In this document: piece by piece, positions 35,421 through 48,132 of the stretch
Position numbering within the stretch: position 1 is the first letter of the stretch
How the letters are laid out: the number at the start of each line of letters is the position of its first letter
NCBI GenBank assembly: GCA_028023455.1
Contig: JAQFVV010012441.1
Coordinates: 7,760,625 to 7,824,624, forward strand
Length of the DNA stretch: 64,000 nucleotides
From: Epiperipatus broadwayi
Taxonomy: Eukaryota > Onychophora > Udeonychophora > Euonychophora > Peripatidae
Direction: 5' to 3'
Made by a program: the position numbers and the translations under genes
The notes under the pieces: generated by a model
Database searches by the model: none
The model's input: only the letters and a program-made list of their open reading frames with translations
Told to the model about the DNA's origin: nothing

Positions 35421-38319
35421 CAATATATAAATTATAACTAAATCAAAATCAGTGATGTAAAACTTAATTTAATGTCATCATCATTAAATCAATTTTTATT
35501 CTAACCAGAATCTTCTCAAAATGCCATTTTTACAGAAAAATGATTATAAAAAAACTTTATACATATATAATATTTTACTACTTACAAGATTATTAAAATA
35601 AATAGAGATTACTTCTGTCTTAGAAATGTGGATTATAGTCAGCTTGAATCGATCTGTGAGCATACTTCAGAGAATTCGACATTCTTTTTAATAAATATTG
35701 TGCCCTTAAAAGATTCAGGGAAGCAGACATTACAGGTACAAATATCGCAAAGGTGGTAAAGGGTGGCCTTTATGGTAAAATTAGACTGGCCACCTTTATA
35801 AATTTTGCTATATGGATAGTGTGAAATAAGAGTCTTTGACAATGGATTGAATAATAGTCCAGAAGAGTTTTTCCTTAAGTTACTTGGTGAGGCCAAAGAC
35901 TACGATTGGAAAGTATGCCAGCACTGGTTAACCAGTCAGACATGGGACCAACTGGAGATCTGAAGATCAAAACACTTAGGTACTTATCATACTCTCATGG
36001 CAAAATTAACTGACTGGACATAATGACTCCTATGCAGAATCTAAAAGTTGTCACATTAATATAATCCAGTCCTTTCCATTTAATTGTTATTTATTGTTAA
36101 AACTCTGAATTTGGTGGTCAACTAATCGACCCAAATAATTCCTAAGTAGCTTATTTTTATGTAATTTTTTTTTATTACCATTAGTTTTCTTATTTATTGT
36201 TTTCATAGTAGAGACACTGCACATTGTAAGCATGTAACATATAATAAGAAAGAAGTTAAATAATATCCATATGTATCTTCTTAAGGTGTGAATAAAGATG
36301 TTATTTGAAACTAATCTACTATTAGCATAAGATCATTGATTGCAGATTTTCCTGTAATTTATTCAGTTGAATAATGACTAAGACGACTATGTCTATGATT
36401 ATTTTTCTATGAATCTCAGATTAAATATAACCATGAATTTAACACAGACATGTACATCCCGCTTCTTTATTAATAGCGAACTCATATTATGTGATAACTG
36501 CATATATATTTACTATCAGTTTTAGATTAATCTGTAACATTTACTTTCTAATTAATAAGTAGCTAAATATCCATTTATCAGCTACTATTAGATGGCTGTC
36601 CTCTTGTTTATAAATCATATACTTACTGGTAATCTGAAAACAGGTCACCAAGTCCAGATTCAATCTCCAAATCATTAATATGAATTCACCTAATCCATTA
36701 ATATCATTTACTGATATTAATAAACAAGTTTTATAGTGTATTACAAATTGCTATTGGTTTGTGAATTTTATTTTGGAGGCTAATGAAGATTCTGAGGCGT
36801 TAAGTTTCTTCATGGTTGCTAAATGGATAATAAAATAATACGACTAATTATTTCTAACATATAAAATTTAACGATTGCATCCACAATCAAGAATAAAAGT
36901 AAAACCTTTTGCTCATAATCTGATAGTTTATAATTGAACCACCTGATATTTTTTTTACTTTAAATTATCTACTTATTTGTATTTCAAAGCTTTTTTATTT
37001 CCTTATCAAAGTTTAATGATTATTTTATTTTTTCTTCAATACTGATGAAAGTCTACAAGTTTTCAATTCTATTTTTACATATATTTATTGTTTTTTTTTC
37101 AGTCTTTCTTTACTGTGGAAAGTTTCCTTACTTTTCTGTTGCTTTTCTGGCAAAAAAAAAGTTAAAAAGTATGGGCTGCAGCTTTATTTAATCCATATTA
37201 TTGAATTTCCTTGTTTTCTACTTTTGCTTTTAACAGACAGAAAAGTTACCGCACCGCCAACTTCCTTTTTAACCACATTTAAAAAAACAAACTCTTTAAA
37301 GAGAGAGAAAGGCAAATATAAAGCCAGATCAATAGCAATGTATGTGTTTGTATGCAGACACATATAAAGTTATATTTTAAGATAAAACCTTCAAGCAGGG
37401 TAGATGTCAATATTTTTCTTTGTTGACAAAATGCTACTTAGTGATGGCTTTCTAAATGCAAGTAGTAAACACTATGAATATCTTTCACTCAGGTTTTGAA
37501 AAGAGTAAATTACCAATCGATGGTTTATTATTCAAGTTTACATATTTTTATATTTTTGCTTGGAAAATTTGATCAGTAAAAAAAATTAGTTTATAAAACG
37601 ATGTAACCGCCTTATTTAATAATTATTCCTTGCAGTGCCTTATAGAGGAATGGTGATGGTAAAGACAGTAAGTACTCATAAGACTTTCTAATTGCTTGCC
37701 CTTAGGATTTAATTAATTTCCAATCTTGTTTATCTTTTGTTTAAAGATTACTACTTGCTCATTTACTAACCAATAGTGAATGATTAACAGAATAGGTTGA
37801 TGATCATCTACTTGTAAAAAAAAATCCTAGACCTTTTAAATAAAAAGATTTTCAATTGGTCTTGATTTGAACTCATGTTACCGACAAGGGCAGTTGGAAG
37901 AACTAATGTCTGCATTCATTATATTTACTAAATGCCTCTCCAAAAATGATCAGTAAGGAAGCAATGAAGGAAAAACAACACTTACCTGTCAATTGCTGGA
38001 TGATACATGTTTGAGTATCCATTTATTCTTTAGAAAGGAATAACTAAATACCTATATATTGATCTACATTGGCTGTTTTTCTGGGTTGACTATGACTAGT
38101 TTAGCTAACAAAAATCCTTATCTGGCTTAAACTTGAAAAATCTCCTAGTTTGGATTCAAAACTCCAAATTATGACATGGCAGTTGGACTTTCACCATTTC
38201 ACAAGTTACTTACATATACACACCTATTTATAAACATAGTTTTTAGGAAAATGCATGTTTAAAAACAACTATATAAATTTCATTTTTAACTATTGATGGT
38301 TCATTCTGACCCACTACAT
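35421..38319. other. Unassigned AT-rich DNA with splice-like signals
   Basis: Mostly featureless. The words GTGGATTATA(T/G) near 35083 and 35627 head two loosely similar ~100-bp stretches. At 37636-37667 a strong acceptor (TTATTCCTTGCAG) and a donor (GTAAGTACT) frame a 32-nt segment with one open frame (PYRGMVMVKT). This could be a microexon or chance. The 85-codon minus frame at 35639-35896 is unsupported. Confidence 0.3.
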
Positions 38320-38555
38320 GATTAAGAAGTGCTTTTGTACAAGGTAAATTTTACCATGCACACACACCCATTCTCTGAAATAAAATTTGTAAATTAAATG
38401 ACATTTTTTTCCCCAGTGCTTTTGCAAAAAAAAACTTGAAAATACAGCTTTAGTCATTCAACATGTTCAGTAAATACCATACCTGTTTTATTCATTTATT
38501 TTTATAAAATAAACACAGAGAATAAAACACATGCTAAAATAAAACATATTAATTA
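38320..38555 (+). repeat. Dispersed repeat, copy 1 (family R)
   Basis: About 235 bp align with 56635-56860 in the same orientation. Shared blocks are AAGAAGTGC(T/C)TTTGT-like, CCCATTCT(C/A)TGAAA, TTGTAAATTAAA, TTAGTCATT(C/A)AACATGTT, and TTTATTCATTTATTT with TATAAAATAAAC. The element type is unknown and it is non-coding. Confidence 0.75.
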
Positions 38556-39759
38556 GACTTGCCATATCACCTTGATTAAAAATCTTTCCTTTAAAATCTT
38601 TTTAAATAAATCAAAAATTAAAATAATAGTAATGAAAACATTGCACTGCTCCCCTCCTTTTCTCAGATTGGCTCTGATGTTATATAAATAATTATAATAT
38701 ATATATATTAGTTACCTTATTATTAAAAATCTTATGTATAGCGATAGCATGATTCTTTGGAAGCTCCATCCTTCATAGCAAGGAGCAAAGAGAGCTTGGC
38801 ACCTGTCTTATCTCCATTATTCTTTCTTAATGAACATTTAAATCAACTTTAAACAGCAGGTTTGTAATTCACTAAAAGTAGTTGTTTCTTTGAAAATCCC
38901 TTAAAAATCTCTCATACATAAACTTATTCACATTTTTTATTAACAAAATTATATTCATTCAATAATAATTTATTTCCTCTCTGACACTACTATTAATTTT
39001 TTATCTGGTGTTATTCCACTATCAAAAATTATAATTTATTATATATATATATATAGTCCGATATTTTAAATTTTCTTATTTACATTGTTTATATTTTATT
39101 AGGACCACCAAATTAGGTCAATTTTAAAACTGATATAACTCTTACATGCCATTAACACCTTTTTGTTAAAAGGATATTTGTTATTCTTAAATCAGAAGCT
39201 TCCTGAAGCAAAACTTATTTACATTTTCTATTAAAAAGAGAATAAAGTCCTAGTTTAATATATAAATAGACTATTTATTATAGTAAAAATACTTTCACTT
39301 ATTTTTATTCAATAATAAAAATTTACCATGAAATTTGTTAAGTCTTAAATAATTTAGCATACAATAATATATTTTTAAAAATTATGTTTTTCTTAAATTT
39401 GAACCATAATGTGGATTATGAATCAATTGTGAGTTTTTAGCTAAAAACATGCATCAAAGACAAAGCTGTTTAGTAAAATGTGTAAAAAGATAATATGCCA
39501 TTTAAAAAACAAATAATATTATTAAAAATAGAAAAAACTATTTAGTAAAATGTGTAAAAAATAATATGGGATAATAATAACAAAAAAAAAGAAAGCACAA
39601 CACAGCATCTAACTCAGACTTGACATTTAGAGGCTGACCCTCACTCCCAAATAAACAATAGATTTAAAACTTGTAAAACATTATTGATAAAGATAATTTC
39701 ATCATATGCAAAATTACTGTAATTATGAGGCAATGTTTTTTAAATAACTTTTATTTTTA
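38556..39759. other. Unassigned AT-rich DNA
   Basis: No gene. Loosely similar phrases (AAACTTATT(C/T)ACATTTT, near 38921 and 39210) suggest another diverged duplication. Confidence 0.35.
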
Positions 39760-40855
39760 AGTCAATTATTAATAATAATATGTTACTTTTTATATAAATT
39801 AGAATATTTAAATAAAAATGATTGGGAAATCTAAACATTTTTATTTACATATAAATTTTATTAATTTTAGTAATGAAAGGTTTCTTGGTCTGCTGTTTTT
39901 GTTCAATGGTTGAATATATAGGAAATGCATTTAAAGGCTAGAGCAACTGTCACAATAAGTTTAAATAAAGAAATAATTCTCTTATGTTTAAATAATAAAC
40001 ATTTACAATCAGAATGTGTTTTTATGAATAAAGTGATTTGAAAATATAAACATTTACATATAATCTTTATTAATTATCATGACAAAGTGGCATCTGTCTG
40101 TTCAGTTTCACTTAATAATAAAATACAGTACATATATAAGCATAACATGCAGACTATGAAGCTAATCTGATCTTAGAATTAAAAGTGCAATTTAAATGTA
40201 GCTAACCATTATCAAAAAACTTTGCTCTCATAATCATAGCTACTAATAGTCTGTAAAAACTATGTATTGTTAAGTGTTTTATGCAAATAAATGCAAATTG
40301 CTTACAGATGCCATTTTCAGGAAAGAACAAAGCAGGCCTCCCTTCTATTAATAGCCTTGGGGTTCTTGGCTACATAGAATGCCTCTCTAATTTTGTGTTT
40401 AGTGGCATGTCTTTCAGCACACATGATGCTGGCATTGGCTGGCTCAAATATGTGGCCTGTTGTTCTTTCATGTTTAGCAAAGATGGAGTTGCCTTCTTGT
40501 ATATTTTTTGTTTTGTGATAAACATATTTATGCTGACAACTCTACTAGCAATGTTGATTTTAGTTTCCCCGTAATATATGGGAGTATATATGTAGTATGC
40601 TGCAAGCTTGAGCTTAGAAATTTGAAGGTCAAGTAATTGTCACAAATAAGTTTAAGTAAAGAAGTAGCCCTTTTATATTTAAATAAAAATATTAACATTC
40701 AGAATGTATTTCTAATGATGAAATGATTCAAAAATGTAAACAATTTTATTTACATATAAATTTTATTAATTATCTTAGTGTTTTGGTACCCCAGTAATAA
40801 AGTGCCTTTGTGCTCAGCACAAACTGCATACCACACTTAGCTGATCTGATTAGCA
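39760..40855 (-). mobile_element. Penelope-like element remnant with repeated flanks
   Basis: A minus-strand GIY-YIG-like C-terminal segment (40300-40570) is flanked by related non-coding blocks at 39940-40180 and 40625-40855, both in the same orientation. A partial third block lies at 39760-39900. The blocks share AACTGTCACAATAAGTTTAA-like sequence, CAGAATGT(G/A)TTT, and TTTACATATAA followed by TTTATTAATTAT. Penelope-like elements often carry LTR-like repeats in tandem or flanking order, which this fits. The RT domain is absent. Confidence 0.5.
40300..40570 (-). pseudogene. Penelope-like GIY-YIG endonuclease C-terminal fragment
   Basis: The minus strand reads without stop through NSIFAKHERTTGHIFEPANA, SIMCAERHATKHKIREAFYV and NPKAINRREA to a stop near 40312. 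The pattern H-(x)5-GH-x-F, then K-I-R-E-A, then I-N-R matches the end of the GIY-YIG nuclease domain of Penelope-like retroelements. The N-terminal GIY and YIG strands are not visible. The 97-codon plus-strand frame at 40281-40574 is its antisense shadow. Confidence 0.6.
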
Positions 40856-41949
40856 AATAATGCTGGAACAGTTCCAGTCAAGATGGTAGTTTAAAAAAAT
40901 CCTAAAGCTGATTACTTGTGATGGAACTGATGGTCTACAGAAATTATAAAGCTATTCAAAATGAAAATAAATAAACTATTTTTGCATTACTCTACTGTAA
41001 TGTAGAAAAAATAAGTACATTTTTACATTATATTTCTTTGGATTACAATAAATAATGTGTTAATTCTTTCTAATCAAGAACCAATCACTTTCATTCATAT
41101 CTAGAGTAACAGGTCAAATCTCTGTCAAAGTGATGGGGTTTTTTAAACAAAAAAGAGTGAAGAATATATCCTTAAGAAGATAAGGGTGATGCATAATTTA
41201 AACTATTGTCATACCAATACTTTATAAAAATTAGTTAATAACTGACTAGCCAAAAACAACAATTTTTTATTTATTTCTTGATTTGTAGCTTACATTTTCT
41301 AATCTTTAGCTACCTAATAAAAAAAATGTTTTTTGTGTGTTATAATGGTGAATTTGAAGGGGGAAAATGGTTTTATTATTAAATTTTATTTTAATTTTGG
41401 TCTTTAATTCAGAAATAAAAATTGAAGTCTTAATTTGGATAGCTCTTTTGAACTGGCTCATATATAATAAAAACTCATTTATAACAGGTAAAGATTATCT
41501 ATTAAAACCCATGGACATTTTTTATATATTTTCAAGAAGCCAAAAACTTCTAATTTATTAAACTTTACTGTTTATTTAACTACTGACTCTAGAGTCAACC
41601 ATAGTGAATGGATATTAACCTCTTTGTGTTTACGCCTCCATAATGCAGGCAATAATTTTCAAATTATAAACATCTGGATTGAGGTTAAGATTAACGGAAA
41701 TATATGCAGGCTACACACATACTTTTTAGAACTTCGTTTGCAGCTCCCTCTCTGTTTTCCAGAAAAGTAAATCTTACTTTTCTACGATAAAAAATAAAAA
41801 TGTTATGATAATTTTTGTGATCAAATAGATTGATTTTTTTTTTTGTCTTTCTCTCACCTTTTTGATAGTTACTGGAGAAGAGTTCAGTGTAAAAAATATA
41901 ACAGGAAAAAGTAAAACTTTTTCCGTTGTATTTTGAAGAAAACGTTATG
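40856..41949. other. Unassigned AT-rich DNA
   Basis: No gene or repeat family recognised. The 64-codon frame at 41367-41561 has no support. Confidence 0.4.
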
Positions 41950-41954
41950 GCAGC

Positions 41955-42060
41955 TTAATAGCATTTTAATTTTTTTATATTTTTTTAATTATTATTTTGT
42001 TATATGTTTTTTAATTATTATTTTATTATATATTTTTTAATTATTGCTTTTTTAATATAC
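41955..42060. repeat. Short minisatellite, ~28-bp unit, three copies
   Basis: TTTTTTAATTATTATTTTGT, with ATATG, repeats as TTTTTTAATTATTATTTTAT and then TTTTTTAATTATTGC. Confidence 0.7.
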
Positions 42061-42121
42061 ATTTGCTATAAAAAACAAAAAAAATGATTATTGAAACTAA
42101 CATAAAAAAAAAAAGATTGTG

Positions 42122-42606
42122 CATATCACGACAAAATTCGGATTTTTTTTTTAGTTCAAATTTTTTTCACCAGTGTGTTTCTTGTCGAATTATTTAAAAA
42201 TTTGTGAAATATCAAATACATAGCGGCATAAAATTATATTATAAAAAAATAATTAAATATCTGATAAAAAATAATTTATTAAAATAACATATTTATCCTA
42301 CCAACATTCATAATTACTGACCATTGTAGTTTTCACTTATACAAGCGATAAAATTCGCAAAGATGAACATCAGTCCAAAAACTACAATGGACAATAATTA
42401 TGAATTTTGGAAGGATAAATATGTTATTATTTTAATAAATTATTTTTTATCAGATATTTTTTATAATATAATTATTTGTTACTAATTATTTTTTTATAAT
42501 ATAATTTTATGCTACTTTGTATTTGATATTTCACAACGAATTTTTAAATAATTTGACAAGAAACACTCTGGTGAAAAAAATTTGAACTACAAAATTTTGC
42601 CATGAC
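42122..42606. mobile_element. Foldback element, arms ~210-230 bp
   Basis: Arms 42122-42333 and 42377-42606 pair. Outer TTTTTTTCACCAGTGTGTTTC and TTGTCGAATTATTTAAAAAT pair with the complements near 42575 and 42548. Inner CATATTTATCCT and GACCATTGTAGTTTT pair with AGGATAAATATG and AAAACTACAATGGAC. The 43-nt centre contains CAAGCGATAAAATTCGC. An extra ~30 bp of AT in the right arm is the main difference. No relative is seen in the window. Confidence 0.85.
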
Positions 42607-43019
42607 CTGGCAAGTTCATGTTTACCTATATGTTTCTATAATGTGAACTTGGGTGGATGGAGTATTTGAATTAATTGATACAAGACAAAAATAAATATAT
42701 TGTGGAAATATAATGACCTGATTTAAATTTTTCTATAATTTTATTGTCTGCATTTTAATAATAGTAAAAAATAGGCCAATGCTAAAAGTAACAGTTTTGA
42801 CAGTATATATATATAAACTATAAACAAATATATCTCAAGCTTAACTCTATAATAAATTTAGTATTTCATTCACTTTTTATTTTGATTTATTATTTTATTT
42901 TGTATATATAGTGACTAGTTTAGTAGTACTTTTTAATAATTTACAAACTGTATTAAAGTTCTTTATTATAATATTCAAAATATATTAATTATTGATCAAT
43001 ATTATCTACTTGTTATCAG

Positions 43020-43136
43020 AGTTGCCATATTCATTGCAAACCCTATGTGGAAAAAGATTTTGCAGGGCTGCTGTGAAAAATGGAAAGGTACCAATGTCTT
43101 TATTCCTTCAAGTATTGAAGTAATGCATTGCCTCAG
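43020..43136 (+). CDS. Candidate internal exon of an unidentified host gene
   Basis: A 117-nt segment is bounded by an acceptor (ACTTGTTATCAG) and a perfect donor (CAG|GTAAGT at 43137). One frame is open throughout, starting with the last base of a codon and ending two bases into another, so its length (39 x 3) keeps phase if skipped. The peptide includes VAIFIANPMWKKILQGCC and GTNVFIPSSIEVMHCL, with Trp, Cys, Pro and Gly rare in chance frames here. The upstream polypyrimidine tract is weak. I do not recognise the protein, and no neighbouring exon can be assigned with confidence. Confidence 0.38.
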
Positions 43137-44193
43137 GTAAGTCATATTACATATTATTTTTTTTTGAAAATTTAATGAGGAATGCAACTAGCTTATTAAT
43201 AAAATTGTAGTTTTATAATATAACTATGAAAAAATAGGAATTTAGAAATCGTATAAAAATAATTTTTTGAAATATTAATTTTTAAAATTTTTTTTTATTA
43301 CTTTGAGTATCAATAGCTATATTTTTTCAGCTTCATTACATTATTTGATGTTTTATGTATACAAAAATATACATTATGTGACTTTAAACTAATAGAAAGT
43401 AATCATAAAATTTGTGGCTTAACATAATTTTTTAAATTTTCAATATGGCCGCTTTGAAAGTGAAAAGGTTAAAATAAATTGTAAATTATTAATGAAATTT
43501 ATATGTATATAATTTAGATATATAAAAATATTGTAGGTGAAAATTAAGAGAAAGAAAAAAAGTTTTAAAGTAAAATAAATAAAAAAAGTATTGCATCAGC
43601 AAATAGAGAAGTTAACTAATACACTTTATATGAGGCCAAAATAAATTAAGTAAAAATTTAACTTAAGATCCATTGAAGAGAAAATGATGAAATATAAAAT
43701 TGATTGTGTATCATCTAAACAATAGTGTAAAATCATAGGATGCTCTTAAGAGGTTGTAAACAATGACAGCATTAGTAGACTTCCATTAATTAATTAAAGT
43801 AAAGAAGAGATAAAAGAGTATAAATACTCAAATTCTTTTTTGTTTTGGATCTTCTTATTCCAAAATCTTGACCATCATATAGCTGATATATAAATCTCTA
43901 AGTTATATTCGAATAGAGTTTGACTCCACTCTCCCATTAGTCTATTCTCAGGAGGTATCCTAAAGATAAAGTCCAGCAGAAGGCCTAAGAACCATGCTTG
44001 ATACCTGCCAATCTACCTGAATGGAAACATGAAGCACTGACATCTGTGATATATATCTTAACAGCCATCAAGAAAGACTGACAGTCATCATGAAGCCTCC
44101 AGTAATATACCATCTTTATAAAGCATAATTCACATAAGCGCTTCTTAGTTAATAACTACTATTTCTTATTGCATTGCCAAATGTATATCATAT
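43137..44193. other. Unassigned AT-rich DNA
   Basis: No gene or repeat family recognised. Confidence 0.4.
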
Positions 44194-44436
44194 AATACTA
44201 AATCATCCATGTACTTTTAGTACTGTTACACAATGCTCTATTTACCACTCTCTTTTATAGTTTAAAGTTTCGATTGCCCTAGCAATCTTCTTCAGAACTT
44301 TTTTTTGTAGTTGAAGTTAGGAGATATAAAAGTTCTGAAGAAGATTGCTGGGACAATCAATACTGTAAACTGCAAAAGAGGGTGGTAAATAAAGCATTGT
44401 GTAACAGTAATAAAAGTGCATGGATGATTTAGTATT
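44194..44436. mobile_element. Foldback element, arms ~110 bp
   Basis: AATACTAAATCATCCATG at the left end pairs with CATGGATGATTTAGTATT at the right end, 18 of 18. Inner blocks GTTACACAATGCT, TTTACCAC and CAATCTTCTTCAGAACTTTT have matching complements. The spacer is 44303-44327. A few differences lie in the middle. No relatives in the window. Confidence 0.88.
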
Positions 44437-46139
44437 TAGTTACCGCTAACTTTTATCTTTGTCATTTTTTTATTATTGTTCTGATTAATTTTATCTATAA
44501 TGCAGCATTTAGGCAAGCATTATACATATCTTGACTAATTTTGCTTCAAATATATTTTTTATAAAGTTAACATATGTATTCTAACGATCAAATAGTTCTT
44601 GTTATATATATTGATGTATTGTTAGCATACATACAAAATCAATAAGATTTGTTATTTATTATTTCATTGATGATGTGAAATACATGTATGTTGGATGACA
44701 GAGTTTAAAATAAGAAAACTTTTTTTTTTTAAATTTTACCTGCATCTCACATATAAGGTAGAACTAATTTGTAAATTTTATTTTATTTTTTTTACTCTAA
44801 AACATTTTTTATCCACCTTCTCCTATAGTTGTTTAATTAAATGTTTTTTAAAAAGATAGAGAAAGAGAGTGCATTGCCATTGAGATATTTAGCTAAACTT
44901 TAGATTTATTATGTGATTACACGGAGAAAGACCATATCCTATATATATATATGCATCTATTTAATTTATTGATTTTTTTTTTAGATAAGTACTTTGCAAT
45001 TGTTATTATATAAGTGTATACTTAGTCAAACCAGATATGCTTATTAAATAATTACGCAGTAGAAGATGTGTTATAGAAGCGTTTGTTATTTTAATATTTT
45101 GCAATAGAGAAGCAGGGTGCAATCTTTTTCATATATTTATATATTCAATATTCATCAAATCTATGTGCATAAATAGTTAAGCAATGATAGCTATTAATTA
45201 ATCATGCTAAAAATAAGATGCTGGCATAATGCTAATGTATAATTCGTTTAATGACTTTAAAGAGAGGGTTTTTTATTATTTTATAACAGATTTCTAGCAT
45301 AGTAACATACAGGATTGTATATCTGTATATATTAATGTTAATAAGGTTTTAATATTTAGGGTAATTTGATATATTCCCAGACTGTGTACTTAAAGATAAT
45401 ATCGTGTCGCTAAGTTTTTCGATTTTATTGTTTTCTGAAATACTTCATTCATCCAGCTCGTGAATTGGATATACCAGTTGCCTGGAGTTGAATCCTGTTA
45501 AAGGGGCAACGAGGAGAAATTGTCACTAAAAAGACACTTCTTTTCTCAATCTGGGTGATGCTTAGGTGAACAGGTTCCTTTCTTTAATAATTAATTAGAG
45601 GCAAAATAGCTACCCATCAATCAAATTGGTGAAATGATGAAGACATTAGTATATTAGAGCCCGCATTTAAATATATATATGTTCACTGATTACCACACTT
45701 AATCTTACCCTTCTTTTTTATAATTATGCCTGTTGATATATGTTCTATGTGAGTTGCTATGCATATTTATTGTTATATATATATTAGTATAAATGAGGTT
45801 GTGTTTAAGTTAACCGTTAACTTATTTAACTAATTAAGGAATATTCACTTTACATGTTTGTGCACCAAAGATTGATTTCTGCATCTCCTCTTTATCTACT
45901 CAAATTCATCACTTTGTTTAATAATGTATCTCAAATGTTTTGTTTTTTTTATTTCAAAAATTGTAAACTACAATTGCATCTTATGTATGTACGCAGGTAC
46001 TTTCTCAAATTATTTGTAAATTATTACATTAAATAAAATATAGACATTCTTATACCAATAATAAACTATAATTTTTAATAGTAAAAAGGTATAAATGTCC
46101 ATTACTTTATACGATTAAATTTGATCCATATTTTGACTA
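44437..46139. other. Unassigned AT-rich DNA
   Basis: Near 45447-45560 a slightly GC-richer block (GCCTGGAGTTGAATCCTG) resembles a B-box and might be a SINE relic. The rest is featureless. Confidence 0.35.
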
Positions 46140-46144
46140 GGATT

Positions 46145-46318
46145 TGAAAGAGTCTTATCTCTACCTGACCATCTGGCTGCATTATGAAAATTTAATTCTT
46201 GTGAGATTAAGGGAATGAGTTACTTTCAATCTAGAGATGTGAGTGAGGTTTGAACCCCTTTTACTTATGTCTCTGGGTCTGGTTAATGCAACTATACTTT
46301 CTGACTCTTACATTATAT
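46145..46318 (-). mobile_element. Possible tRNA-derived SINE relic
   Basis: On the minus strand GGGGTTCAAACCTCACTCAC is a good B-box and T-arm. The upstream half (GAGTCAGAAAGTATAGTTGC) would be a decayed A-box region. The body extends to about 46145. Confidence 0.45.
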
Positions 46319-46994
46319 ATATATATAATACCAAGTGATATAAATATGATAAACAAAATGCTCTAGAATAACTCTACAAAATTAAAAATGCCTATATAAA
46401 ATTAAAAAGTAATTTCTTTGCTATAGCCAGCTTACTGCTTCTTCCAACATCTTGAGCAGCAAAAAAATTATTTTTAATTTTATATATGTATTTTTAGTTT
46501 GTAGATTTATTCTAGTGTATTTTATATATATATACAAAATTGGAAAAGAATAAAAAATTTTATGCTGTTCTTCCATAAAATAATAATCAGAAAACAATAA
46601 ATTCTTTATAACAGCTATATAAATATCACTAAAAAAAATTTTTATATATTAAAAGCCTTTTTCAGCACATGATTTGATGCCCTTTTCAAATGTTAATCTA
46701 TTCATTAATGAACTATTTCAAACATAAAACCATCTAGTGTTCAATAATGAAATTAAAACAAACACTAATAATATAAATCAATAAAATAAATCAAAACCCT
46801 TATATATAAATACAGTAATTACAATATAATTGACTATATCCTAACAATACAATAAATAAATTACATGCATTTTTTTTATATATGTCATTTTATATAATTT
46901 TCTTATTCATTTTTAATTAACCAATTATTAACCAAATTTATAGAAGTCTTGCAAAAATTAGCAATTATTAAAAATTTTAAATATTGGAACAATA

Positions 46995-47205
46995 AATATA
47001 ATATAAACATGTAGCTCGATTACAAAAGAATCAATTTATTAAATTATATAAAGATTATGGATATAATCCTAAAACTATTAAACATATATTTTTTAAATCT
47101 AAAAAGTCTATAGAGAGTGATAAAATTTCTGAGGAAAATAATGGTATTGATAATGGTAATAATGAATCAAATAAGAGATGGATTAGATTTTCATATTATC
47201 CTAGG
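46995..47205 (+). pseudogene. Penelope-like polyprotein fragment, upstream part
   Basis: The frame is open through VARLQKNQFIKLYKDYGYNP, a lysine/serine/asparagine-rich linker, and RWIRFSYYPR, where it meets the foldback insertion. Skipping the insertion, it continues in frame at 48136 as IYNTLRYN. The motif F-S-Y-Y-P followed by L-R-Y resembles the linker between RT and GIY-YIG nuclease in Penelope-like elements. The RT domain itself is not present upstream. Confidence 0.6.
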
Positions 47206-48125
47206 TTATTAAAACAGGCAAAACTCTCCGTACAATAGTGCCACTCAGTGCAAGCCAGTGTAATCAATGGTTGCCTGAAGGCTTGTGCATAATATCCCTA
47301 TCTAGTGCCTACTCATCCAATATCCCCAGACTACTTTCTGGCTTGGGACCTTCATCAGTGAGAAGCCTTGTATCTGAGAGCACTGCACCTAGATCTTATG
47401 ATCTAATGTAACCCTTCAGCAGCCACCTTTTATTTCTACTTAATTACAAAACTATGAGAATAAAATTGAAAACACAATAATATTTTCAATCTAAGTTCAT
47501 TAGCTTATATAATCATATAGATCTGAACTCAGTTTAGTACCCTTATATTTTAGTATCTTTGGTTCTTTAATACCCATATCCACCACTATCCTACTAGGCA
47601 GGATTGGTATTAAACCACCAAACATCACATTATAACCATTTGTTATGCTTGCTCATAACTGTTATTAAAACAGGCAAAACTCTCCATACAGTAACACCAC
47701 TCAGGGCAAGCCAGAGCAAACCAAAGGCATGAAAATGTATGGGTACTGAACTGAGTTCAGACCTATATGACTATATAAGCTAATGAGCATAGATTAAAAA
47801 TATTATTGTGTTTTCAATTTTATTCTCAGAGATTTGTAGTTAAATAGAAGTAAAAGGTGGCTGCTGGAGGGTTGCATTAGATCCTAAGATCTATGTGCAG
47901 TGCTCTCAGATCCAAGGCTCCTCATTGACAGAGGACACAAGCCAGAAATTAGTCAGGGGATATTGGATGAGTAGGCACTAGATAGAGATTTTATGCACAA
48001 GCCTTTTGGCATCCATTGATTACTCTGGATTGCACTTAGTGGCACTACTGCATGGAGAGTTTTGCCTGATTTAATAACAGTTATGAGCAAGCATAAGAAA
48101 TGGTGATCATGTGATGTTTGGTGGT
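47206..48125. mobile_element. Family A foldback element inserted in the Penelope-like element
   Basis: About 920 bp. Arms 47208-47550 and about 47725-48080 are complementary over ~340 bp (for example AGCCTTGTATCTGAGAGCAC against GTGCTCTCAGATCCAAGGCT). The spacer contains a further copy of the outer end (CATAACTGTTATTAAAACAG near 47655), which pairs with the far right end (48068-48120). The host words TTATCCTAGG at 47196-47205 and 48126-48135 are repeated on both sides, and removing one copy restores the Penelope-like frame. Relatives: 9123-9697 and 10455-10690. Confidence 0.85.
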
Positions 48126-48132
48126 TTATCCT

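Noticed and set aside
40281-40574. 97-codon plus-strand open frame with hydrophobic end
   Set aside because: It is antisense to a GIY-YIG-like Penelope fragment, which has better motif support.
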